The notes below the pieces were generated by a model. The model searched no databases and had not been told where the DNA came from. It saw only the letters and a program-made list of their open reading frames with translations. 64,000 nucleotides of DNA from Iris pallida (lineage: Eukaryota > Streptophyta > Magnoliopsida > Asparagales > Iridaceae), in assembly GCA_029216955.1 (NCBI GenBank), contig JANAVB010023997.1, positions 1,459,694 through 1,523,693 of the forward strand, read 5' to 3'. Shown here in pieces: positions 36,641 to 49,174 of the stretch; positions within the stretch are counted from its first letter, which is position 1, and each line of letters starts with the position of its first letter. The translations under genes and the position numbers were made by a program.

Positions 36641-39600
36641 TGGGTTACCAACCATTTATTGGTCATTTTAGCACGATTTTGGTGTTCAATTTTGAATTTC
36701 CTATTTTTACTGATACCATGTTTTCCTTCTGAAATTCCTGAATTAAATTCTTATTAACCCAATTTTAATTGATTTTTATTGTCCTCAATTGATTCACACA
36801 TGTGTAATAGGACTTGCTAGGTTGGTTTTTTATATTAGTTTTGGTTTTGCACTTGATAACGGGATTTTCGAAGGTGGAATGATATGCAATGCTTTGACTG
36901 AAACATACTCCCTGTTTTCCAAATTTCTGGAAATTGAATTCCATTTTTACTGATCATTGATGTTAATTTGCCATGATAGATTCAATCACCTGTGTGTTAG
37001 TTGCTGTCAATATGGGATTTCGGGTTATGGTTGAATTTTGGGTTCAAATTGTATGGGATAGATGAGTAGTTTACTGGACTGACAGTTAACTGTCACTGGG
37101 TTAATTGAATTCCTGAGGATAAACACAATACCTGAGATACAAATATGGACACTGTGACCCACACACACATATATCACATATACACCACACATGGCTAACT
37201 AAACACACATTTTCCTTTTGATATTCTGTTAGTGTCTTTCACACACACACCCATTGTTCCAGTCAAACCCTCTATTATCTCCACGTTACACAGGTCTTCA
37301 TGAGCACACACACACACTGAGTTCACCCACTCCACACACACACCAAACTGATTTTTTTTGCACACACATACTGAGATTCATTTAACTGAATGTTAAATGC
37401 TTAAATTGCCATGATTAAATGACATTGTATTAGTTATTGATTGATTCATATGGTTGTATTGGGATAGGTAATGGGAGTTCGAAAGTGGATGGTTGTTTAA
37501 AACTGTCCTTGACTTTCTTTTCCCTTTAAAAATTGGACATAACGTTTCATTGCCCTGTTAATTCCTAGGTATGTATATGGTTTACTGGTTTTTAGATTAT
37601 ATGTTGATTGCCCATTCCTCACATGTATCTACACTCTTCTTTAACCTATAACCTGTCCTAAATAGCCTCAAACCAGCCCCATGTTTCACCATGGTACAAC
37701 CCTACACACACATTGATATATATACATCTAGCCTACATTCATGTATCCCACAACAGTGTATCACAAGTGCACTCACACACACAAATTGTATGCCACACAC
37801 ATTGATACATTATACTGTCTTCTATGTAAATACACACTCTTTTGTCATGTGCATTTACACCCTCACATGAACACCTAGACTCACAAACACATGTGACCCT
37901 CTTCAAATCTGCCATGACACTATGTACATTTTTCCCTCTCTATCTCACTATATGTATATATAAATATATTATTTAAATACTTGATATAATAATGTAGTCT
38001 ATATATATATGTGTATGATAACTATATTAACTTAGTATAATATACATGATGTGTGAATGTGTAATTAGCCTATGGCTCTAGCCTATGTTCATGGCATAAA
38101 TGCCCAGTCAATGTGTGTTGATGACTTGTATAGCCTAGTTTGGTTTGTAATTGTGCTGGATTGCTAGTCTAGGCTTGGCTAGGCCTAGTGAGACTTGACT
38201 AGATTAAGATTGACCTAGTTTGACTATTGTAGCTAATTTGGGTTGACTTAGAGTTGACTTGGACCTAGTTTGATCTAGACAGTTGACCAGGTTTGACTTA
38301 GAGTTGAATTTGATCTAGATTGACCTAGATTCATGTAGTATGCATCGTAGTGCATCTTATTACTATTCTGGACTCGTTGTGACTTCTATTGTTCTATAGG
38401 AGACAGACACCACTCCTCGGACAGTATATATTCTCCAGATTCACCGGATACAGGCGAGTACATTCTCTGATAGTTTTTTCATTTATTTGTCAATTACTGT
38501 ACTTCAGTTCTAGATAGTTTTATGTGATTCTTACAACACGAATGGATATTTTTGGATTCATGTATGCGACACACATACCATTAGTCTGGCCTCTATTTCT
38601 GGAATCACTACTGGCATCATCTTCTGGAACCACTACTGGAACCACCTACTGGAATCACCCTGGAATCTTTTGATGGTATCATTATGTTTGGCTGGACTCA
38701 TCCCGATTTTTTGTATCGTTTTCTGGATTTACTTGTACTTGTTGGGCGGGGAAATATTGGAATAGGCATGTGAACATACCCAAATACTGGAACCACTCCC
38801 TTGAAATTATACTGGAATGATAGCCATCTCACACCCGGCCAGGTGTGTGATGTGCCGTATTACCTACAGCCGTTCACATGTCGATTCCGATATTTTAAAA
38901 CACACTGTTAGAGTATAGGCTGGACTCACCCTGAAACCTTTGATCACCAACTGGACTCACCTCATACCGGACTCATCTTGTACTGGAATCACCTGGTATC
39001 AGATTCATGTTGTCTGGATTTACTTGGGTTTTGTACTTGTTTACATTTATATACTGGACTTATATCCTGTTGCTCTAGTTCAGCTAGTTTCTATTTACAG
39101 TCCTTATTGCTATGTTTCTTCTCTTGTTTTTACTTACCTTACTTTCTTTGCATCTTAACTGTTTCTCTATACCATCACCTGTATATAAACTGCCATATTC
39201 ATCAATAAAACTGTTTATAACTGATTTATAGTTCTCTGTCATTTAATTGGGATTTCTTGATGAATTGTACTCGTTTCTGTCCTGACTGGACCTGTTGAAA
39301 ATTTTACAGATGATTGCCCTGAGGACACATGCCCTACATTTTACTGAGGAGATGGCTTAGCTACCTATGGCCCCGACACTCAGGAGTGATCGGGAGTTTA
39401 GTTAGTCTGTCTTGTTTTAGTTTTCCTGTTTAGATCTGGAGTTGTATATAGAAGTTTTAAGACTTGTGTAGTATTTGAGATTTGTTGAGAGTTGTTATTA
39501 TTTTAGTAGTTGTTCTTCTATTCTTAGTTAATTCTTCTGCGTTTATCTTATCGTGCTTAGACTGTGATTGAGTTCAATATCTTATGTTTGTCCTCCGTTC

Positions 39601-39752
39601 GGAGTTGATCATGATGAGTACATTATAATTACGTGAGTTGCTGGTTAGATAGTAACCTAGGACAGCACTCTACCGTCGACACTGCGGCGTAGGCTGGGCG
39701 TCGTTACGTACTCGTACCCTCACAGTGGGTGCGGGTCGTGACACATTTTTAG

Positions 39753-39773
39753 TGGTGGCCCATGCAGGTCGAG
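39753..39773 (+). promoter_or_regulatory. Primer-binding site of C interior 1, tRNA-Ile type
   Basis: TGGTGGCCCATGCAGGTCGA, complementary to the 3' end of tRNA-Ile(AAU), 9 nt after the LTR end (spacer CATTTTTAG). Confidence 0.85.
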
Positions 39774-40009
39774 AGTCGCATTAGTGCGATATCGTGGTAG
39801 TACGGCGACTTAGTTGTACTGCTGCGAGCCGGCGATAGGATTGAGAGATGGGCTTTAACGGAGAGGTACTCAATCACAGTTAGGAAAAATTCTGCTTCAA
39901 TTCATGCCATCTATATATCTTACTGATTGTCTTCTTTGAAATAAACTGTCCTCCTTTGATTTTATCGATTCCTGCTCGGTATTGACTTCTTTTTCGATCT
40001 GTCTTCAGG

Positions 40010-41199
40010 ATGGTGGAGACACGATCACATCGCTCTGGTACAGTAGCCGCTGTAGAGGGGTCTGCCACCTCTCACCTTCAGCAGCCAGCCCCTGGTACCG
40101 TAGCCCGAGTCATGCCAGCTGGGGTGGATGTTTCAGCAGCTTTCGGAGATCCATCAGCTGGGGTGGGTGTTCCACTAGCTGGGAGGCAGAGTCCAGTGCT
40201 TCCCGAGATCCTTCCACCGCAGCAGCCTCCACCTGCGGGAATGGTAGATGCTGCTCATCTATTTTCTTTCATGGAGAGGATTCTGGCGTCTCACCAGCAG
40301 CAGCAGCAGACTGTCGATTATCGTCAGGGGATTGACGAGGCCCACCAGCTGGTTCGTGCTACAGTAGAGATGGTGACTGCTCGGAGGGAGCAGCAGCAGC
40401 CTTACCGGAAGGAGAAGGATATCCAGGACTTTCAGAAGATGCATCTTAGAGAGTTCTTGGGCACTGAGGGCATCCATTATGCAGACGATTGGATAGAGCA
40501 CTTCGAGGAGATATTTCGACTGACGGAGATACCAGCTCGACTTCATATCGAGGTGGTGGGCAGTCAGTAGCTGAGTACGCCGAGGAGTTTTGCCGGTTGG
40601 CTCGGTTCATTGATGACTTGACTGAGAAGGCGAAGGCGAGGAAGTTCCGCCGAGGCTTGATTAGGGAGGTTCGGTCGCTGACTAAGAGCGAGCGGAACGC
40701 TACCTATGCGAAGATATTTTCTGGGGCTGTGGCAGCGGAGGACGAGCTGGGGTTGAAGTTGAAGAGGGGTCGGGACTCCCAGGGTGGTAGCAGTAGCGGA
40801 GGTCAGGCCAAGAGGCCTCACGTGCAGATACTGCAGGCACAGGTACCAGTGAGAGTGCAGCAGGCACAGCATCAGCATAGAGGACAAGACCGCAAGGTGC
40901 CGACTTGTGCCTACTGCAGGAAGGCAGGGCATGTTTGGGAGTCTTGTAGGAGGAGGCTGAAGGTTTGTCTATTTTGTGGGTCTGGTGCTCAAAAGATGAT
41001 AGATTGTCCCGCTGCACCTCCTTATGAGGGAGCTAGGCCACCTGTAGCTCAGCACCAGAGGGGTAGAGCTTTTGCGATGGCGGTCGAGGAGACCGACGCT
41101 GTAGGTGATGGGTTAGCAGGTTTGTCCTTCTCATTCTTCCTCCCTACTTTTCTGTGTGATTCTCTTAGTACCTGCCAGGATATTGTTTGTGATTGCTAG
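40010..41199 (+). pseudogene. gag of C interior 1, frameshifted by a 166-bp deletion
   Basis: Capsid/nucleocapsid protein that would package element RNA. The start (ATGGTGGAGACACG) matches the start of A's gag. The first part, 186 codons to 40570, has a Pro/Gln-rich N-terminus, then IQDFQKMHLREFLGTEG and YADDWIEH, the retrotransposon gag core. It stops just after GSQ. The second part continues in another frame from ~40560 with SVAEYAEEFCRLARF and FRRGLIREVR, then the knuckle CAYCRKAGHVWESC (CX2CX4HX4C, intact). A second knuckle, CLFCGSGAQKMIDC, has its His changed to Gln. The break is a deletion between two CAGTCAG repeats, as comparison with interior 2 shows. No pol follows. Confidence 0.92.
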
Positions 41200-41336
41200 A
41201 TAGTGTAGCTACCCTGTACGAGACTGTGGAATCACAACCAGTAAGATTTTGTTTGCATGATTATATCTTGACCTTGATTGTTTGGGTTTGACCTAGAAGG
41301 GTGCGATCATTTTAATTTCGAGGACGAAATTTTTCT

Positions 41337-41350
41337 AAGGGGGGTAGGAT
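41337..41350 (+). promoter_or_regulatory. Polypurine tract of C interior 1
   Basis: AAGGGGGGTAGGAT directly before the LTR start TGTAACACCC, preceded by AATTTCGAGGACGAAATTTT. It would prime plus-strand synthesis. Confidence 0.85.
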
Positions 41351-41850
41351 TGTAACACCCAGTTTTCCAAGTGAGGGTATTTTTGAAATTTTGTAATTAT
41401 AATAATTATTAATATTTAATTCACATTATAATTTTTGATGATTTTTAATAATTTTTAAAACTATTTAAAAACTGCCTTGAGTCATAACTTATGACTTTGA
41501 TGTGCTGACAGTGAAACTCTAGTGACTGCATGGCCTAGAGCCTAACCATGTCATTAGTATGTTTAATTATCATTTTTAGCCTAGGGGTATTTTGGTCATT
41601 TTGACTTTTTGAATTATTTAATGATTTATTGAATTGGTTGTCACCCTCATTTTCCGTATTTCCTGTATTTCGTATTTGTACTCGTAATTTGATTTTGGCA
41701 CGTATTTTATTTTTCTCGACTTGCGGATTTTGGTTTCTCGTAAATGGGTTTTGGACCATGGTTTGGTTTTATTTTGTGGAGTTGGTTTGGTTCATCATGA
41801 GTGGAACACCTTAGCTTGTGCTTCACCTCCATTCCACCACAACTCCCCTC

Positions 41851-41857
41851 TTTATAA
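41851..41857 (+). promoter_or_regulatory. TATA box of D
   Basis: TTTATAA ~213 bp into the LTR, followed by CCCCACCTACTTTTCTCTC, parallel to B's TATA box and leader start. Confidence 0.55.
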
Positions 41858-42417
41858 CCCCACCTACTTTTCTCTCTCCTCATTATTTCCATTTATTTCT
41901 TCTTCTTCTTCCTTCCTCTACACAACACCATCACCTATAGGCAAGTACACCTTGCCAACAAATAAGCACCCAATTTTATTTGTCCATTTGATAGATTAGG
42001 ACATGTAGATCAACATTAGAACTTGGAATTTTATGATTTGGAGTCTCCATTGTTCTAGATTTAAGTTTTGATTATTTTCGGAAATCCTTGGTTTTGATCT
42101 ATTAAACTTTGATTTTTGCTTGTTTTGATGCTTCCATGTGGAAGAGAATTCAATTTTACTCAAGTTGGAACTTTGAAAATCTAGATTTGGCTTTGATTTG
42201 ACAAAGATATGAAGATTTAAAGTTTTGGTGTTCTTGAGGAGTTCATCTCAGCCTCGGTGAAGGCTCTCGGCCAGTGCTCTTTAGCACTTGACCGTTTGTG
42301 CACCCCGGCCTGTGCTCTTTAGCGCATAGCCGATTGCGCATAGGCTCAGCCAGTGCTTTGCGCTGCGCTGGATTGCGCTGGCGTAAGCTAGCCATGCGCA
42401 AGCCAGCCATGCGCAAA

Positions 42418-42625
42418 GTAACCCCTGCGCACTTGACCATTGCACAATTCACTCCTGCGCAATCCACCCCTGCGCACTTGACCATTGCACAATTCACTCA
42501 TGCGCAATCCACCCCTGCGCAGTCTGCTCATGCGCAATCTAACCCTGCGCGCTTGGACCCTGCGCAGTACAACCCTGCGCAGTTCAACCCTGCGCCAACC
42601 ACCCTGCGCAGTTGGCACCCTGCGC
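42418..42625 (+). repeat. TGCGCA-rich repeats in D
   Basis: A 48-bp unit with CCCTGCGCACTTGACCATTG occurs twice (from ~42422), then ~15-bp units of the AACCCTGCGCAGTTC type. It occupies the transcribed leader position that in B holds the ATGCGGCT field. Confidence 0.85.
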
Positions 42626-43469
42626 AATCCAACCCGACCCCAGGGACCCTTGCGCAATTTGTCCAATCATGGAGATTTGGTTTTATTTTCTTTAAGCTTG
42701 GCTCTTCTATAGCCCTATACATTGATATTTTATTAGATATTTCATTCCCATTTTATATCCTTACGCCTTTTGTCATGAACTTGATTTTACTTAATATGTT
42801 TGGAATAACTATTGTACATTGCTTGGTATGACAAGGAACTTGCATAACACGATAGTGACCCGTAGTGGTGCACTCTTGACATGACCAACCCGACTTGATA
42901 GTGGCCCGTGGCGGCGCACTCCTGACTTGACTTGACTTGACTTGACTTGATAACTTAACTTGACCTGCCTTGACACCGTGGGTGGTTCCTTCTTGCTTGC
43001 TTGTTAAATCCACTTGTCCAGTCTTGCATCATGTCTAGGATGGCACTCCTGAGTACCACGGTCAGGAGTACCTACTAAAATGGATTAAGGCTAATAACTA
43101 GAATAATTCAGTAGTCATGAGAGATTTCCCCAGTTACAGGCAATCCCGTTATCCCGGCCGCAATTGTTTGGACTTGTAGCCTGCCGTCGAGTAGGGCACA
43201 TTTCCAGCTCACCGTCGTGTGGGGCACATAATTATTGATAACTGCTTAATGAATTCGAATCGCCTGGATAACCTGGATTAGCTGCAGGGCTTGTGGCTGG
43301 AGGAACATCTCATTGCATCTTGCTAGTAACTAGGATTGTGATAACCCTAGTTAGTTAATGTAGAAAGCCGTAGGCAATGATTGGCCGTGATTTGCTTGGA
43401 TGGAGTTTGGTCCAGTATAGTATTGTCTAGAATTGATTGATTGTAAGATTGTACCAGAATGATTGAAGG

Positions 43470-43600
43470 ATTGTCACTCCAGATTGTCACTATAATGATT
43501 GTCACTCCAGATTGTCACTATAATGATTGTCACTCCAGATTGTCACTATAATGATTGTCACTCCAGATTGTCACTATAATGATTGTCACTCCAGATTGTT
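43470..43600 (+). repeat. 28-bp minisatellite in D
   Basis: Five adjoining copies (starts 43470, 43498, 43526, 43554, 43582) of a unit with ATTGTCACTCCAG plus ATTGTCACTATAATG. The last copy is partial. There are no spacers. Confidence 0.95.
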
Positions 43601-44772
43601 ACTTGACCTGATTCCTTATATTTATCTTGCCGATAAATGGTGAGAGAAACCAAGTTCCGTTCAGACGAAGGGTTACAACCCCGGTCCTTGTTTGGTTTAC
43701 GGGTTGTAACCTGGCCATCTGAATAGTCCCATGGTTATCTCATCGTATATCATCCTGTCATGCTTTTCCATATGTCATGTCTTTTAGTGATTCTATACAA
43801 AATTGTCTTTTATATTAACCATCATGCTTTTCTTAAATTACTGTCTTTTATTATGTAATTATATTATTGTGCTGATTGCTGGTTTTTGTTCTTATTTCGT
43901 GGCCTCCTTTGTGGCACTTGCTCTTTCTGGGGTCTGACCCAGCTGGTTTTGTATGGCCAGATACCGGAGCGGCAGCAAAGGATCTACCTGTCTTCCAGCC
44001 CAATGGTGAAAACTAGACGGAACCCGGGCAACGAGTGGGTTTTCTATTTTGTTTCGCTCACTCTATTGTAAAAATTATTCTTTTGAGGCGTTTAGCCGAC
44101 GAGCACCTGTTAGCTCGATGCACTTTTATTTACTGTCTGCCTACGGGCTGTAAGCATGATTGGCAACTCGAGGTTGATCATGTATGACTTAAATCCTGCT
44201 AGTCCTTACATTTTGTACGACTAGCTTCATGATCATCTGGATATGTAATGTTTGGGACGCCTTACAATTGTATATTTGGTGATCTGATATCTTGTGATTA
44301 TTATTAGTTGGTTGAGATTGAGACAATAGGATAATTTATGACCCTAAGAGATTGATGGCTTGTAGATAAACCCTCACATATCTAGACAGCCGTGATCGTA
44401 TGGTGAGATGGATCCCATTTCATCATACGTAGCTGGCTATGTCCGCCCATGCTCTCCAGTATTCTGGTTCTGGGGCGTGACATTGGTGATTTCTAGTTTG
44501 GGCTTTAACTTATAGAGACTTGTAGACTAGTCTAGAACCTAACCCTAGCTATTGTAACCCTAGACTAACTTAGGTTAACCTACTTTTAGTCATTAGAGAC
44601 TAATTTTGGAATAGGAGGATTAGTTTGAGTGAAATCATTTCACGATTTATGGTTTAATGAAATGACTTATGATTTCATGACTCAATGACTTATGACTTGG
44701 CCCATGGCCCATAACTAGAAGCCCTAACCCTAACCAAACCCTAAATGACCAGCCACATAGGGATTCCCACCC

Positions 44773-44780
44773 TATTTAAA
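44773..44780 (+). promoter_or_regulatory. TATA box of C (LTR 2)
   Basis: TATTTAAA at the position equivalent to LTR 1. Confidence 0.5.
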
Positions 44781-47700
44781 CACTTATTCATTAGGGTTGC
44801 CTCTTTTTATCATTCCAACACTTAGAGAAAAGAGAGGTATTCTTTCCCCCTTCCAAAAATCCCCATAAATCCATTTTAATTCATTTTTAATCCTAGTATT
44901 TTACAATAGGTTCTAATTTCTGTATATTTTATAATTCTGGAGGTTAATCTCAGCTTTGGGCTCATTTGGAGCATTTGGCCATCAAGAGGAATACCCCTCA
45001 TTTGGAGCCTTTTCTTGCATTTGCACCTATAGGTAAAACTCCTCAAATTGATTTAAATTACTGTTTTCTTTGCATTTAGGGCTAGATCTAGGAGTCCCCT
45101 AGCTGTCCCTGGAATTTTGGCACAATTAGTGTCAGTTTTGTGTCCGTATCGGACACGTATCCATTTGATAGGCTAGGTGTTCGATAGAATGCCCCTTAGG
45201 AATTTATTTTCGATTTTTGAAAATGTAATTACATGGATTGGTAGATCTTAGTATGTACTTTAAATTTTGTGAAGGGTGTTAGGTATTTTTGTGTCGTTTC
45301 GTGTCTGTTTTTCGTGTTGGACACGCTGTGCACACACGTACACTGTGTCCTGCTACTCGGGCTGGTTTTCTCCCTGTGTAGGACACGTGGACACGCCATT
45401 TTGGCGAGGATGATGGGGCATAGACTGACATCATCCTTCCAAAATATTGGGCCCTATGGTTCAGTGTGAGAGGAGAAATCCTTCTCGCACTGGCCGCACT
45501 GGCCGCGCGCGCGCGCTGTGCACGCGTAGGATTCGACCACTGACACGGCTCTAAAGCCGACACGACACGCACCTAGGATACTGTGCAGGGGCATACACGT
45601 GTAGCCCTATAGGTGGCAAACACGTGGGCACAATCACGAGTGGTGTCGTGCCCCGTGTCACGTGCGGGACACGCGTGCATGCGTGCACGACGCAGCGCAC
45701 TGTCTGTACACATGTGCGTGTCTGTGTGTGTTTGGACACGCTTGTGTCCACTTGGTGGGACACGAATGAATCTTGGGACACGGGTACGAGTGGTGAATGG
45801 GTTACCAACCATTTATTGGTCATTTTAGCACGATTTTGGTGTTCAATTTCGAATTTCCTGTTTCTACTGATACCATATTTTCCTTCTAAAATTCCTGAAT
45901 TAAATTCTTATTAACCCGATTTTAATTGATTTTTATTGTCCTCAATTGATTCACACATGTGTAATAGGACTTGCTAGGTTGGTTTTTTGTTTTAGTTTTG
46001 GTTTTGCACTTGATAACGGGATTTTCGAAGGTGGAATGATATGCAATGCTTTGACTGAAACATACTCCCTGTTTTCCAAATTTCTGGAAATTGAATTCCA
46101 TTTTTACTGATAATTGATGTTAATTTGCCATGATAGATTCAATCACCTATGTGTTAGTTGCTGTCAATGTGGGGTTTCGGGTTATGGTTGAATTTTGGGT
46201 TCAAATTGTATGGGATGGATGAGTAGTTTACTGGACTGACAGTTAACTGTCACTGGGTTAATTGAATTCCTGAGGATAAACAAAATACCTGAGATACAAA
46301 TATGGACACTGTGACCCACACACACACATATCACATATACACAACACATGGCTAACTAAACACACATTTTCCTTTTGACATTCTGTTAGTGTCTTTCACA
46401 CACACACCCATTATTCCAGTCACACCCTCTATTATCTCCCTGTTACACAGGTCTTGATGAGCACACACACACACTGAGTTCACCCACTCCACACACACAC
46501 CAAACTGATTTTTTTTGCACACACACACTGAGATTCATTTTACTGAATGTTAAATGCTTAAATTGCCATGATTAAATGACATTGTATTAGTTATTGATTG
46601 ATTCATATGGTTGTGTTGGGATAGGTAATGGGAGTTCGAAAGTGGATGGTTGTTTAAAATTGTCCTTGACTTTCTTTTTCCTTTAAAAACTGGACATAAT
46701 GTTTCATTGCCCTGTTAATTCCTAGGTATGTATATGGTTCACTGGTTTTTAGATTATATGTTGATTGTCCATTCCTCACATGTATCTACACTCTTCTTTA
46801 ACCTATAACCTGTCCTAAATAGCCTCAAGCCAGCCCCATGTTTCACCATGGTACAGCCCTACACACACATTGATATATATACATCTAGCCTACATTCATG
46901 TATCCCACAATAGTGTATCACAAGTGCACTCACACACACAAATTGTATGCCACACACATTGATACAATATACTGTCTTCTATGTAAACACACACTCTTTT
47001 GTCATGTGCATTTACACCCTCACATGAACACCTAGACTCACAAACACATGTGACCCTCTTCAAATCTGCCATGACACTATGTACATTTCCCCCTCTCTAT
47101 CTCACTATATGTATATATAAATATATTATCTAAATGCTTGATATAATAATGTAGTCTATATATATATATATATATGTGTATGATAAATATATTAACTTAG
47201 TATAATATACATGATGTGTGAATTTGTAATTAGCCTATGGCTCTAGCCTATGTTCATGGCATGAATGCCCAGTCAATGTGTGTTGATGACTTGTTTAGCC
47301 TAGTTTGGTTTGTAATTGTGCTGGATTGCTAGTCTAGGCTTGGTTAGGCCTAGTGAGACTTGACTAGATTAAGATTGACCTAGTTTGACTATTGTAGCTA
47401 ATTTGGGTTGACTTAGAGTTGACTTGGACCTAGTTTGATCTAGACAGTTGACCAGGTTTGACTTAGAGTTGACTTTGATCTAGATTGACCTAGATTCATG
47501 TAGTATGCATCGTAGTGCATCTTATTACTATTCTAGACTCGTTGTGACTTGTACTGTTCTATAGGAGACAGACACCACTCCTCGGACAGTATATATTCTC
47601 CAGATTCACCGGATACAGGCGAGTACATTCTCTGATAGTTCTCTCATTTATTTGTCAATTACTGTACTTCAGTTCTAGATTGTTTTATGTGATTCTTACA

Positions 47701-48917
47701 ACACGTATGGATATTTCTGGATTCATGTATGCGACACACATACCATTAGTCTGGCCTCTATTTCTGGAATCACTACTGGCATCATCTTCTGGAACCACTA
47801 CTGGAACCACCTACTGGAATCACCCTGGAATCTTTTGATGGTATCATTATGTTTGTCTGGACTCATCCCAATTTTTTGTGTCATTTTCTGGATTCACTTG
47901 AACTTGCTGGGCGGGGAAATATTGGAATAGGCATGTGAACATACCCAAATACTGGAACCACTCCCTTGGAATTATACTGGAATGATAGCCATCTCACACC
48001 CGGCCAGGTGTGTGATGTGCCGTATTACCTACAGCCGTTCACATGTCGATCCCGATATTTTAAAACACACTGTTAGAGTTTAGGCTGGACTCACCCAGAA
48101 ACCTTTGATCACCAACTGGACTCACCTCATACCGGACTCATCTTGTACTGGAATCACCTGGTATCAGATTCATGTTGTCTGGATTTACTTGGGTTTTGCA
48201 CTTGTTTACATTTACATACTGGACTTATATCATGTTGCTCTAGTTCAGCTAGTTTCTATTTACAGTCCTTATTGCTATATTTCTTCTCTTGTTTTTACTT
48301 ACCTTACTTTTCTTGCATCTTAACTGTTTCTCTATACCATCACCTGTATATAAACTGCCATATTCATCAATAAAATTGTTTATAACTGCTTTATAGTTTT
48401 TTGTCATTTAATTGGGATTTCTTGATGAGTTGTACTCGTTCCTGTCCTGACTGGACCTGTTGAAAATTTTACAGATGATTTTCCTGAGGACACATGCTCT
48501 ACATTTTACTGAGGAGATGGCTTAGCTACCTATGGCCCAGACACTCAGGAGTGATCGGGAGTTCAGTTAGTCTGTCTTGTTTTAGTTTTCCTGTTTAGAT
48601 CTGGAGTTGTATATAGAAGTTTTGAGACTTGTGTAGTATTTGAGATTTGTTGAGAGTTGTTATTATTTTAGTAGTTGTTCTTCTATTCTTAGTTAATTCT
48701 TCTATGTTTATCTTATCATGCTTAGACTGTGATTGAGTTCAATATCTTATGCTTGTCCTCCGTTCGGAGTTGATCATGATGAGTACATTATAATTACGTG
48801 AGTTGCTGGTTAGATAGTAACCTAGGACAGCGCTCTACCGCCGACACAGCGGTGTAGGCTGGGCGTCGTTACGTACTTGTACCCTCGCAGTGGGTACGGG
48901 TCGTGATACGTTTTTAG

Positions 48918-48938
48918 TGGTGGCCCATGCATGTCGAG
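48918..48938 (+). promoter_or_regulatory. Primer-binding site of C interior 2, one mismatch
   Basis: TGGTGGCCCATGCATGTCGA: one G-to-T change against interior 1. Spacer CGTTTTTAG after the LTR. Confidence 0.8.
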
Positions 48939-49174
48939 AGTCGCATTAGTGCGATATCGTGGTAGTACGGCGACTTAGTTGTACTGCTGCGAGCCGGCGA
49001 TAGGATTGAGAGATAGGCTTTAACGGAGAGGTACTCAATCACAGTTAGGAAAAATTCTGCTTCAATTCATGCCATCTACATATCTTACTGATTGTCTTCT
49101 TTGAAATAAACTGTCCTCCTTTGATTTTATCGATTCCTGCTCGGTATTGACTTCCTTTTCGATCTGTCTTCAGG

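Larger units (their letters stand above)
35039..39743 (+). repeat. Complex C LTR 1
   Basis: Starts TGTAACACCTAGTTTTC and ends GGGTGCGGGTCGTGACA. Regions in order: a TATTTAAA box; a GACACG- and (GC)n-rich block (36120-36640); a CA-rich zone (37140-37900); a TTGAC field (38165-38335); ACAGGCGAGTA (38450-38460); CTGGAAYCAC repeats (38585-38665); and a terminus resembling the U5 ends of A and Y. There is no gene. Confidence 0.95.
39744..41350 (+). other. Complex C interior 1
   Basis: 1607 bp: primer site, ~260-bp leader, gag pseudogene (40010-41199), a short 3' region, then TTTCGAGGACGAAATTTTTC and the polypurine tract. It has no protease, RT, RNase H or integrase. It is 173 bp shorter than interior 2, mainly from a 166-bp deletion in gag. 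Confidence 0.92.
41639..44482 (+). mobile_element. Element D: solo LTR of the B family
   Basis: Starts TGTCACCCTCATTTTCC, ends TCTGGGGCGTGACA, and is flanked by TTGGT (41634-41638 and 44483-44487). LTR 1 and LTR 3 show the uninterrupted site. Segments match B's LTR inverted: GGTTACAACCCCGGTCC, the GATAAATGGTGAGAG region, and the terminal CCAGTATTCTGGTTCTGGGG. D has no interior or second LTR, so the rest was lost by LTR-LTR recombination. Frames inside it are not genes. Confidence 0.95.
41351..48908 (+). repeat. Complex C LTR 2, interrupted by solo LTR D
   Basis: Segments 41351-41638 and 44483-48908 together equal LTR 1 and LTR 3 in length and order (about 4709 bp without D and its duplication). 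It ends GGGTCGTGATA, so the terminal CA has become TA. It contains a TATA box at 44773-44780, the GACACG block at ~45280-45800, (TA)n near 47158-47176 and ACAGGCGAGTA at 47615-47625. Confidence 0.95.

Noticed and set aside
36416..36757. Four overlapping 70-96 codon frames, repeated in each C LTR
   Set aside because: They overlap on both strands in a GC-rich LTR block, have no domain and lie upstream of gag in a non-coding LTR.
41639..44482. D as a complete retrotransposon or DNA transposon
   Set aside because: TG...CA ends with a single 5-bp duplication and similarity to one B LTR only; no interior or second LTR.
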